This document shows, piece after piece, positions 1 through 8,252 of a stretch of 50,022 bases of DNA. Each line of letters starts with the position of its first letter. Position 1 is the first letter of the stretch. This stretch comes from an uncultured bacterium (lineage in GTDB: Bacteria > Patescibacteriota > Minisyncoccia > Phycocordibacterales > Phycocordibacteraceae). The position numbers were made by a program, and so were the translations under genes. Location: NCBI GenBank assembly GCA_903994795.1, contig CAJEYI010000004.1, positions 1-50,022 on the forward strand, given 5' to 3'. The notes under the pieces were generated by a model. It searched no databases. It had not been told where the DNA came from and was given only the letters and a program-made list of their open reading frames with translations.

Positions 1-114
1 GGATACAGGACACCTTTAGAAATCTGGAGTGGTGCAATTGAGAGTTGAATGTACCCTTTCACAATTTTACATATATATAAATATTTGTCATAAATTAAGG
101 TTTATTTGTGCAGA

Positions 115-138
115 AAGTAAAGTATTATTTTACTTTGT
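115..138. promoter_or_regulatory. Inverted repeat AAAGTAAA-N-TTTACTTT upstream of the first ORF, possible operator
   Basis: gaaagtaaagtattattttactttg read directly, about 20 nt upstream of the ATG at 158. Confidence 0.35.
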
Positions 139-157
139 GTAGTATAATAAAGCCTAT

Positions 158-988
158 ATGGATATAATTTCTCCAAAAGAGTCTTCGGATTTTATTATCC
201 AATTTCTATCTACCGGCCCAAAAAGCACTTCCGAACTCCTTGCGTTACTCAGAACCAAAAAGCCACATCTGACCAAACAAGGATTCTATGCAGCACTCCG
301 ATCACTCAAGAAAGAAGAAGTAATTATCTTGTACAAAAAGACTGTCTCTCTGAACACTGCCTGGATTGGTCGTATGCAAGAAGCATTGTCACAAATCTCT
401 GCTACATATCTCGACTCTCCATATATGCCAGAGATGCTTTCACTTCATGAGAAAGAAAGTGTTTCGTTCACGTTTTCAAACTCGAAGACTCTCGACACAT
501 TTTGGGGACACGCACAAAGTCTTTTACTCACACGCATTCCGGTATCTGAACCACTCTATGCATATGATCCACACTACTGGTTCTACGTAGCTCGTCCAGA
601 CACAGAAGAACAGTTAATACGAAATATCGAAAAGTCTGGACGACAGTTTCTCATGATGGTCGGCGGGGATACTGAACTTGATAAGACTACACAAAAGAGA
701 TTTGCTGGTTCCCTGTTGCAATACTATAGAAAAGAACTGTTTTCCGACCGAGCATATTATATTTCAACAATTGGGGACTACTTAATCGAAGTTACTCTTG
801 ACCATCACATATCAGAACAAGTGGAATTACTCTATACAAACAATTCCAGAAATAATACGGAGACTCAAGAATCACTCCGTTCCCTCCTAGAAATAAAATC
901 CCGTAATAAAATCCGTATAACGAGAAACCACGCTCGCGCGCTTTCACTGAAGAAGAAATTTAATTCTTACTTTTACATAGCCTCATAG
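158..988 (+). CDS. Hypothetical protein with N-terminal winged-helix-like segment
   Basis: 276-aa ORF; N-terminus (STSELLALLRTKKPHLTKQGFYAALRSLKKEEVI) resembles an HTH/winged-helix. Confidence 0.6.
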   Translation: MDIISPKESSDFIIQFLSTGPKSTSELLALLRTKKPHLTKQGFYAALRSLKKEEVIILYKKTVSLNTAWIGRMQEALSQISATYLDSPYMPEMLSLHEKESVSFTFSNSKTLDTFWGHAQSLLLTRIPVSEPLYAYDPHYWFYVARPDTEEQLIRNIEKSGRQFLMMVGGDTELDKTTQKRFAGSLLQYYRKELFSDRAYYISTIGDYLIEVTLDHHISEQVELLYTNNSRNNTETQESLRSLLEIKSRNKIRITRNHARALSLKKKFNSYFYIAS

Positions 989-996
989 CAAAGAAA

Positions 997-1032
997 AGAG
1001 CCGCATCAGAAATAATTATCGAATACGGCTCT
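997..1032. terminator. Hairpin after the first ORF
   Basis: AGAGCCG...CGGCTCT arms flanking an A/T-rich loop just after the stop codon. Confidence 0.45.
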
Positions 1033-1039
1033 GTCAGAC

Positions 1040-1228
1040 CTATTGAATTTCGAAACCCTTTCTTTCAAGTTCTTCAAATAGCGCATCAAGCTTTTGCTTA
1101 ACTTCTTCTACATCGCAAATCCCAATCATTCCACAATTAAGTTCGAATATTGCTTGAATAGAAAATACTTTCTCCACGGACACTTCTTCAATTACAATCA
1201 AGATAATTCTTCTATTCCAAACAGCCAC
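1040..1228 (-). CDS. Small hypothetical protein, possibly the 3' part of a frameshifted or coupled pair with the next ORF
   Basis: 62-aa ORF overlapping the upstream minus-strand ORF by 31 nt in another frame. Confidence 0.35.
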   Translation of the reverse strand: MAVWNRRIILIVIEEVSVEKVFSIQAIFELNCGMIGICDVEEVKQKLDALFEELERKGFEIQ

Positions 1229-1485
1229 TGAACACTCTTTAAATCATTGCCTCGAGCTGTCTCTTCTCTGGGTAACACTTCGCTTCTTCTGTATTTTCCT
1301 TGAATAGCTATCTGAATACTTACTTGAGTGCATGCAGCAAGCGCGACCTTTCTTCTTTGAATTTCATGAATTACTGTGCTGATTTCATCAGTTCCGATCT
1401 TAACTTCGAAGCGAAGGATCCCAGATTTATGCACAACGATCATTTGAGCGATTCCTTTTCTTTCAAGTTTGACCACGACGGTCAA
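1198..1485 (-). CDS. Small hypothetical protein
   Basis: 95-aa ORF with TTG start inside a perfect inverted repeat. Confidence 0.35.
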   Translation of the reverse strand: MTVVVKLERKGIAQMIVVHKSGILRFEVKIGTDEISTVIHEIQRRKVALAACTQVSIQIAIQGKYRRSEVLPREETARGNDLKSVQWLFGIEELS

Positions 1486-1606
1486 ACCCCATCTAAATAC
1501 AGTAATTAATATTCGTGTATCTTAAATATCAAACATAAACAGATTTAGCATTTATTTACAATATATATTTATCTATGGTAATATCTTGTTCGTATAAAGT
1601 AACAAT

Positions 1607-2398
1607 ATGAATTTACCTCCTAAAATATTAAAAGGCCTCCAGCAGGCAGGTTTGGGTGAAAAAGCTACTGCGATTTATGCTTATTTGCTTGAAACTGGTG
1701 GCGCCTACCCTTCTGCCATCGCGACTGCCACAAAACTTAACAGAAGTACGACATACAAGATTCTCACCGACTTAGCCATAAAAGGGCTGGTAAATGAAGT
1801 CCAGAAAGGAAAGAAGCTCTACTACCAAATTGAGAGACCTGCGAAACTCCTTCGCTACACGCAATCGCAAGTTACGCTTGCAGAGGATCGGTTAGAAAAT
1901 TTAAAATCAATATATCCAGATATTGAGGGTGTCTTTGGCTTGTTGCCAACCAAAGCAAAAGTCTTCTATTTCGAAGGACTTGAAGGAGTTATGTCTGTCT
2001 ATAACGACCACATTTCTGTGAAGAAGGCATACGAAATGGTTGGATTTGCTGACACTGCACGAATTAAAGGATTTCTTCTAGACTCATATTTCAAGAAATA
2101 TAGACTTGCAAAGGAAAAGCTACGCATCACAACACGCGGCATTCTTCCAGAAGGTGAAGAATATGGCGACTATGCTTCCAGTACATATAGTGACATTAGT
2201 GACCCGTACAAGCCTGCCCTGAAATTCATTCCGAAGAAACAATTTCCGTTTCAGGGAGAAATTACCATATATGGCACAGACAAAGTCTCAATTATAAATC
2301 TAGAACATAACATACCAACTGCTTTCATCGTCGAAGATGAATCGTTTCATCGCATGCTGCGCAGTATCTTTGATTTGGTATGGACTAGCGTAGGGTAG
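1607..2398 (+). CDS. TrmB-family transcriptional regulator
   Basis: N-terminal wHTH (LNRSTTYKILTDLAIKGLVNEVQKGKKLYYQIERP) and TrmB-like C-terminal region (FEGLEGVMSVYNDH). Confidence 0.8.
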   Translation: MNLPPKILKGLQQAGLGEKATAIYAYLLETGGAYPSAIATATKLNRSTTYKILTDLAIKGLVNEVQKGKKLYYQIERPAKLLRYTQSQVTLAEDRLENLKSIYPDIEGVFGLLPTKAKVFYFEGLEGVMSVYNDHISVKKAYEMVGFADTARIKGFLLDSYFKKYRLAKEKLRITTRGILPEGEEYGDYASSTYSDISDPYKPALKFIPKKQFPFQGEITIYGTDKVSIINLEHNIPTAFIVEDESFHRMLRSIFDLVWTSVG

Positions 2399-2411
2399 CG
2401 ACTTAAAGGTA

Positions 2412-2978
2412 TTAATCCGTTCTTTTTTCTGCAACCACAAAGCTAGTGTAGTTGAACTTCAAGTCCTGCACGCTTTCACCGAGAATGTCGAGCCCATACA
2501 ATTCTGCAGCTCTCTTTGAAGCAATTACGGCAGTTGTGGGAGGAAGAATTCCGAACGAGAGATCTTTTGCTGCCTTTGCAGTGTCTTCGTATTCGGTAAT
2601 TGGCATGTGCGGAAATGTTCGTTTCAAATACATTCGCGACTGCTTTAATGCCTGATCGTGCGAAGTAATTTCAGTTATATCTCCCAGAGACACTCCTTTC
2701 ATAGCAATTAAGTTCTGATGCACGTCTATTTCGAAAAGTTCACGAACTTGGAATCGATGCTTTGCCATTGCATACACTGCTTCTATAACGATTCCTCCGT
2801 TTGAGTTCTCAATTGGGAATATTCCTAAATCGATACTTCCGTCCTCAATTGCGGTAAGTACAAGCTCGGCTTTTACTAAATATATAATCTCTGCGTCTTT
2901 TACATCCCTCTTTGCTATGTATTTCAATGCTGCTTCTTCAGAAAAACTTCCTTCTGCTCCCATTATTCCGATTTTCAT
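2412..2978 (-). CDS. Prephenate dehydratase-like protein, no ACT domain
   Basis: MKIGIMGAEGSFSEEAALKY, FPIENSNGG, SHDQALKQ, YEDTAKAAK, AVIASKRAAELYGLDILGESVQD; TRF motif replaced by TSF. Confidence 0.8.
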   Translation of the reverse strand: MKIGIMGAEGSFSEEAALKYIAKRDVKDAEIIYLVKAELVLTAIEDGSIDLGIFPIENSNGGIVIEAVYAMAKHRFQVRELFEIDVHQNLIAMKGVSLGDITEITSHDQALKQSRMYLKRTFPHMPITEYEDTAKAAKDLSFGILPPTTAVIASKRAAELYGLDILGESVQDLKFNYTSFVVAEKRTD

Positions 2979-3017
2979 ATCTGCCCAGCATAAACTATTC
3001 CCTTCATGATAACAAAC

Positions 3018-4259
3018 CTACTTGAAATACTTCTTCTTTTTAAGCTTTTCGGGCAAATAGCTCTCAGTGTCGTACATTTCATACGACTTTCCATACTCTA
3101 GGTCTTTCATGAGTTTAGTTGGTGCGTTTCGAATCTTCTTGGGTATTGGAAGGTTCCCGAGCGCTCGGATATCTGCTTGCGCAGAACGCAGTGCATCATA
3201 TGCTGAACGATCTTTCTGAGCTTTCGCTAGGTATGCAACACCATGTGCGAGAGTTATTGCACATTCTGGATACCCAATTGTTTCGCATGCTCGGAAGACT
3301 GCGTTTGCAACGACGAGCGCTGTCGGCTGCGCAAGTCCGATATCTTCGGACGCAAAGATAACCATGCGTCGCGCGATAAATAGAGGATCTTCTCCAGCCT
3401 CAACCATTCGCGCGAGATAGTAGACAGCGGCATCTGGCTGCGAGGCACGCATGCTTTTAATAAACGCGCTGATAGTGTCGTAGTGTTCTTCACCCTTCTT
3501 GTCGTACCGAAGGTGCGGAGACTCGAGTGCTTTTGTGAGATCCTCTACCGTTATCTTCTGTGGACCTTTCTTTGTCTTTCCCAATTTCTTTCCATCTTTT
3601 ATTGCCTTTTCTGATTCTTCACCATAGAGCGCTTGCGTACTCTCAATCATCCCCAGAATCTTTCGTGCATCACCATTGCCATAATTCACGAGCCACTCAA
3701 ATGCATCCTTTCCAAGCCTTACACCTGCCTCATCGATAATAGTTCGGACCGCATCCTCTGAAAGAGACTCAAGCACAAACACTCTGCATCGTGAGAGAAG
3801 CGCAGGAATAACTTCAAATGACGGGTTCTCAGTTGTGGCACCTATGAGCATAAGCTGACCGGACTCTACGTATGGCAACAAGAAGTCCTGCTGACTTTTA
3901 TTGAATCGGTGAATTTCGTCCAGAAAGAGAACTTTCGGTCGCCCGAGATTCAAGGTCGATCCGACTCCGTCAGCGCCCACAATCTTTCTTATGTCGTCCT
4001 TGCCTGCAGAAACAGCTGACAGCTCATAGAGATCAGCGTCGAGGGCGCGCGCATAAATGCGCGCGATTGTAGTCTTTCCAGTTCCCGGAGGTCCCCATAA
4101 TATAAATGAGAATAGATGCCTTTTTTCAATAGCCACACGAAGTGGACCTGCCTTCGTTGCCACAGTGCCAGGCACAGAATTAGCAGCACCAACCAAGTGC
4201 TCCTGCCCCACCACCTGATCAATGGTTGTAGGGCGTATGCGGGATGCAAGGGGTTCCAT
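3018..4259 (-). CDS. rarA: Replication-associated recombination protein A (AAA ATPase RarA/MgsA)
   Basis: [71 protein letters not shown]. Confidence 0.93.
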   Translation of the reverse strand: MEPLASRIRPTTIDQVVGQEHLVGAANSVPGTVATKAGPLRVAIEKRHLFSFILWGPPGTGKTTIARIYARALDADLYELSAVSAGKDDIRKIVGADGVGSTLNLGRPKVLFLDEIHRFNKSQQDFLLPYVESGQLMLIGATTENPSFEVIPALLSRCRVFVLESLSEDAVRTIIDEAGVRLGKDAFEWLVNYGNGDARKILGMIESTQALYGEESEKAIKDGKKLGKTKKGPQKITVEDLTKALESPHLRYDKKGEEHYDTISAFIKSMRASQPDAAVYYLARMVEAGEDPLFIARRMVIFASEDIGLAQPTALVVANAVFRACETIGYPECAITLAHGVAYLAKAQKDRSAYDALRSAQADIRALGNLPIPKKIRNAPTKLMKDLEYGKSYEMYDTESYLPEKLKKKKYFK

Positions 4260-4323
4260 ATCCCTATAATACGCCTGGTTCCAAAAACTGCTCGTTCATT
4301 AATTTTACGTATGTTAGTCATAT

Positions 4324-5160
4324 CTAGTCAGCTTTTGAAGAAGACCATAGTGACTCAAAGATCTGCTTAAAATTCATAGCCATATGTGCGTTACTAATCT
4401 TTATTCCTACGAGATTGTTTTTCTCCATGGACATGATGGCCGTTGTATCCCCGATAATATACATCGCAAATTGACTGACAGCATGTTTTGGTGAAAGAAA
4501 TCTATATGAGGAGGCCTTTTGCGTTCTATAAGGCTTTAGTCTCTCTTTTTCTTCTTTGGAGGAATTAACAAGCAGTTTTGTGGTCATTTTTTTCTCTGTC
4601 TTAAATCGTTCAACGTGGTCTTGCCAATCTTTCTCAAAATGAAACTCCCATTGTGGCTTCCAGACAAACTCATCACGGAGGAAGTAGCGCACTGCATTCA
4701 TTGGTGCTTGCCTCATCATTGAAGAATATATCTTCTTCAATCCTTCCTGACCTTCAAATAAAACTATTTCTGGTAACTGAACGTCCGTGCGTGAAAATGA
4801 AGCTACGTGTTTCCGCAATTCTTGTACCAGACTATCCTTTCTTTCTACAGCCTCTTTCTCCTTTCTAACCATTTGTTCTAGTGCAGAGAAATCTTGGGCA
4901 ATGAACTGCTTTACGTCATTTTTATATGTCGTACCAACTAGTCCTTTTGCAATTAGTGAGCTTAAGGTCGTGTATACACTACTACGAGACAACTCGCATT
5001 TTTTTGCAATATAAGTTGCATTTGCAGGTGAAGAAGCTAGTAGCGTGGCGTAGACCATTGCTTCATAGTCCCCGAGACCCAGTTCTTTTAGCTTTTCAGT
5101 CATTATATCCATGTTGTCGGTATTGTACGACATATTGAACAGTTTGGTAAACACGAGCAT
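4324..5160 (-). CDS. TrmB-family transcriptional regulator
   Basis: N-terminal wHTH (LGLGDYEAMVYATLLASSPANATYIAKKCELSRSSVYTTLSSL) and TrmB-like C-terminal region (FEGQEGLKKIYSSM). Confidence 0.8.
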   Translation of the reverse strand: MLVFTKLFNMSYNTDNMDIMTEKLKELGLGDYEAMVYATLLASSPANATYIAKKCELSRSSVYTTLSSLIAKGLVGTTYKNDVKQFIAQDFSALEQMVRKEKEAVERKDSLVQELRKHVASFSRTDVQLPEIVLFEGQEGLKKIYSSMMRQAPMNAVRYFLRDEFVWKPQWEFHFEKDWQDHVERFKTEKKMTTKLLVNSSKEEKERLKPYRTQKASSYRFLSPKHAVSQFAMYIIGDTTAIMSMEKNNLVGIKISNAHMAMNFKQIFESLWSSSKAD

Positions 5161-5215
5161 TGTTATCTACGGACGGGAGTATTCCTTCCGAACAACGTAC
5201 CTTGCAACCTAAGAA

Positions 5216-5864
5216 ATGGAGACTGTCATGGCGACACAACTGCAACAGCGCTGGTTTTCTCTCTGGGATCGGCTTAAGCAAAAGTTCCCGAACTACACCG
5301 CAGATCCTCAAGCGTTATATCGGGAGCTCGAAGAACACTACTCAAGAGTTCCCCGGACATACCACACCCTTGCCCACATCGAACAAGGACTGGCGGAATT
5401 CGATAATGTAAGGCACCTTGCTGAGTGGCCAGAAGCTGTTGAATTTGCCTTCTGGTATCACGACATGCTTGGCACAGAACTATTGAGTGCTGAAAAAGCA
5501 CATTCTGTTGCAATGTCTGCATCTCTTGGGGAATGGGTCTTTGCGGCGGTTGTGTCAATGCTCATTCGTGCGACCGATCATAAGACCAACTTTGTCATCC
5601 CTGATACGAAATTTATTGCCGATATTGATTTGACGATTTTTGGTCAGAACTCAGAACGAGGAACAATTTGATGAGTACGAGCGACAAGTTCGTTGTGAAT
5701 ACTCAAATGTGCCTGACAAAATCTTCCGGCGCGAGCGCATAAAGATCTTGAAACGTTTTTTGAGACGTAAGCATATCTATCGCACGTCTTATTTTCGGGA
5801 GAGATATGAAGATCAGGCTCGAAGTAACCTGTTGCGTTCAGTTGAAAGACTGCGCATCGAATAA
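5216..5864 (+). pseudogene. HD-superfamily predicted metal-dependent phosphohydrolase (COG4339-like), split by a frameshift
   Basis: ORF 5216-5671 ends in DIDLTIFGQNSE; ORF 5640-5864 continues the family C-terminus (EEQFDEYERQVRCEYSNVPDKIFRRERIKILKRFL...IYRTSYFRERYEDQARSNL) in the adjacent frame. Confidence 0.75.
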
Positions 5865-5877
5865 CATTCCCCTGCCT

Positions 5878-5903
5878 GCCTCGCGCCACACCCGGCGCGA
5901 GGC
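5878..5903. terminator. GC-rich terminator-like hairpin
   Basis: GCCTCGCGCC-loop-GGCGCGAGGC followed by ATTTCTTTG. Confidence 0.75.
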
Positions 5904-5957
5904 ATTTCTTTGTATGCTGATTATTATGTTAACTTCTATTTATATAAATAAATTCTT

Positions 5958-7274
5958 TTATTTAAAAAAATATGAAAGGTACTTTTGAACTTTATTAACA
6001 TCGACCATCCCGCCTGAACGGAGTCGTGATTCTGCATCCACTGATAACGGTAACTTGAAATAATCTTCGAGCTTTGTAAGCTCGGGAAGCTGTTCAGCAT
6101 CGTACCCGCCTGCTACCGAAATGTGACTCATGCCCTTCTTTATGACTGATAGTATCTTTGATTGTCTAATCTCTGCACTTTCTCTAGCACCTGTGCCGAA
6201 ACTATCATCGAGCAAAATATAGTGATTAGATTGTCGGAAATACTCCACAAACTTTTCGTCATCCAATAGCTCGTACTGAGAATTATTCATTTGAAAGATT
6301 ATATTCTCAGCTCCTAATGACTCAATAAGCTCAAGGTCAACCTTGGGTAATTTGCTATTTTCTCTGAGACGGAACTGAAGTGAATAATTGAATTTTAATT
6401 TCTTAAGAAAGACTTGTAGGTCTCGATAGGACTGGCGGCGCGCACTGTACGTCATGTGCAACACGATTGAAAGGCCCTTTGTTTCATTAAGCACTCTAGT
6501 CAACGCATTGAACTCTTCAACAAATGCTAAATCTTTCAAATTGCCATTTTCAGGAAATACAGCAACACCCAGAAAAAGCTTTCGTTCGTGATTTTTAGAA
6601 TCATATGAGCAAAGTAATTCACCCAATTGTTTATTTCCAATATCTGAACGATAAATTGTGACACCTACGTATGGTTTATGCCCGCCCGAATAATGCGAAA
6701 ACTTCTGTATCTTTGTTTGGATATATTCGGTGTTATAAATTGTTTCTCCGACAATGAGCGACTGCATCGAGACAGGATATCCCGCGCGCTCCAGGATTAA
6801 GCACTTGTAAGGATTATTGGAAAGAAGAAGCATTTTACTTCTGTGACTTTCAAGAAGAACATCGAGCATTTCGACTACAGTAGAATATTCACGAGCGTCA
6901 GGATTACCACTAAGAATCATGTTCGCATCAAAGGTGTCTGCCCCACTCTTCATAAGGTTATAAGCTTGAACCTTTTTGAAAAGTCCCATATTACGACCTT
7001 CCTGTCGGTGATAGATCAAAATACCATTTCCATGCTTTCCTATTTGTCTTAGCGCTTCATCTTTCTGAGGACCGCAGTCACAGGTAAGTGAACCAAACAC
7101 ATCCCCTGTGAGACACTCGGAATGAATGCGCAACATAACTTCCTTATTTGGGTCGAGATTTGGGGTGGTTAAAGCAACTGGCTCCTGACCACGTTCGCCT
7201 TCCCAAACCCACATGACAAAATCGCCATATTTCGTAGGCATTGGCATTGAGACGATGTTTTTTGCTGTTTTCAT
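5958..7274 (-). CDS. GTP cyclohydrolase II fused to a TrpF/phosphoribosylanthranilate isomerase-like TIM barrel
   Basis: GCH2 motifs RIHSECLTGD, LTCDCGPQ, ILIYHRQEGRNMGL, LLSNNPYK; C-terminal ILLDDSFGTG, ISVAGGYDAEQL, PLSVDAESRLRSGGMVDVNKVQKYL. Confidence 0.85.
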   Translation of the reverse strand: MKTAKNIVSMPMPTKYGDFVMWVWEGERGQEPVALTTPNLDPNKEVMLRIHSECLTGDVFGSLTCDCGPQKDEALRQIGKHGNGILIYHRQEGRNMGLFKKVQAYNLMKSGADTFDANMILSGNPDAREYSTVVEMLDVLLESHRSKMLLLSNNPYKCLILERAGYPVSMQSLIVGETIYNTEYIQTKIQKFSHYSGGHKPYVGVTIYRSDIGNKQLGELLCSYDSKNHERKLFLGVAVFPENGNLKDLAFVEEFNALTRVLNETKGLSIVLHMTYSARRQSYRDLQVFLKKLKFNYSLQFRLRENSKLPKVDLELIESLGAENIIFQMNNSQYELLDDEKFVEYFRQSNHYILLDDSFGTGARESAEIRQSKILSVIKKGMSHISVAGGYDAEQLPELTKLEDYFKLPLSVDAESRLRSGGMVDVNKVQKYLSYFFK

Positions 7275-7376
7275 AGTACGAATCTACATTCAGATTCATA
7301 TATATGCTTGAAAAACAGACATGTATATTAAAGTATCTAATATATAAAGCCTATATATAGATATAGCTGTATATAT

Positions 7377-7395
7377 GTGTCAGGATATTTGACAC
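7377..7395. promoter_or_regulatory. Operator-like inverted repeat GTGTCA-N7-TGACAC in a divergent promoter region
   Basis: gtgtcaggatatttgacac between the divergent GCH2 fusion and a TrmB gene. Confidence 0.5.
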
Positions 7396-7424
7396 ATTCT
7401 ACTAAGCCGACTAATCTGTGATCT

Positions 7425-8162
7425 ATGGAAACCGCATTTGTAAAGAGCCTTCAGCAAATTGGACTGAGTGAATCCGAAGCGACTATCTACACGACACTTA
7501 TTAAGTCACCTAAAATGACTGTTTCAGATATTGCACGAGCAACCGGCATTAAGCGTGCAACATGCTACCAATACCTCGACTTCCTTCTTGTGCGAGATTT
7601 TGTAATCCGAGTTCCAGTTGGTAAAAGAATGTTTTACTGCGCTGTAAGCCCCAAGAAAATACTCGCATCTGAGAAGAAACGTCATACGGCTTTCGAAACT
7701 TCGATTGAAGAAATGACGAGACAATATGATGAGTCAACACATAAGCCATGTGTCGCCTTCTATGAAGGTAAACGGGAAATCAAAAACATATACGAGGATT
7801 TATTTAAAACAGTCGGTGATGTGTACTCCATCTTCCCTCCAAAAGCCTTCTTTGAGAATTTTACCGAGGAAGAATATAACGAATTTGATAAATCTCTAAG
7901 CCAGCACGCTTTTAAAAGTCGAGATTTGATTGTGCATGACACTCACTTCCGTCAGGTAGAACAGATTCGTAAGAATAATGGTTACGAGAACAAAATCACA
8001 AAAAAGTTACCTAGTGATTTTAAGAGTAACGTTGATGTGCTTGTGTACAACAATACAGTTGCTCTTGTGAGCTTGCGCGATCTTTCCGCACTAGTAATCG
8101 AAAGTAAAGATATTGCTGAACTTTTCAAAAGCCTGCATTCATCAATTTGGAAATCTTCCTAA
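7425..8162 (+). CDS. TrmB-family transcriptional regulator
   Basis: IGLSESEATIYTTLIKSPKMTVSDIARATGIKRATCYQYLDFLLVRDFV wHTH and TrmB-like C-terminus (FYEGKREIKNIYEDL). Confidence 0.8.
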   Translation: METAFVKSLQQIGLSESEATIYTTLIKSPKMTVSDIARATGIKRATCYQYLDFLLVRDFVIRVPVGKRMFYCAVSPKKILASEKKRHTAFETSIEEMTRQYDESTHKPCVAFYEGKREIKNIYEDLFKTVGDVYSIFPPKAFFENFTEEEYNEFDKSLSQHAFKSRDLIVHDTHFRQVEQIRKNNGYENKITKKLPSDFKSNVDVLVYNNTVALVSLRDLSALVIESKDIAELFKSLHSSIWKSS

Positions 8163-8182
8163 CGTAATTTTCTGAGCGCTGT

Positions 8183-8252
8183 GCGGAATAGGAGAATCGA
8201 ACTCCTGCTAGAAGGTTGGAAACCTACTGTTCTACCATTAAACTAATTCCGC
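8183..8252 (-). tRNA. tRNA-Gly (anticodon TCC)
   Basis: Acceptor GCGGAAT/ATTCCGC, anticodon loop TTTCCAA, T-arm AGGAG-TTCGATT-CTCCT; no encoded CCA. Confidence 0.88.
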
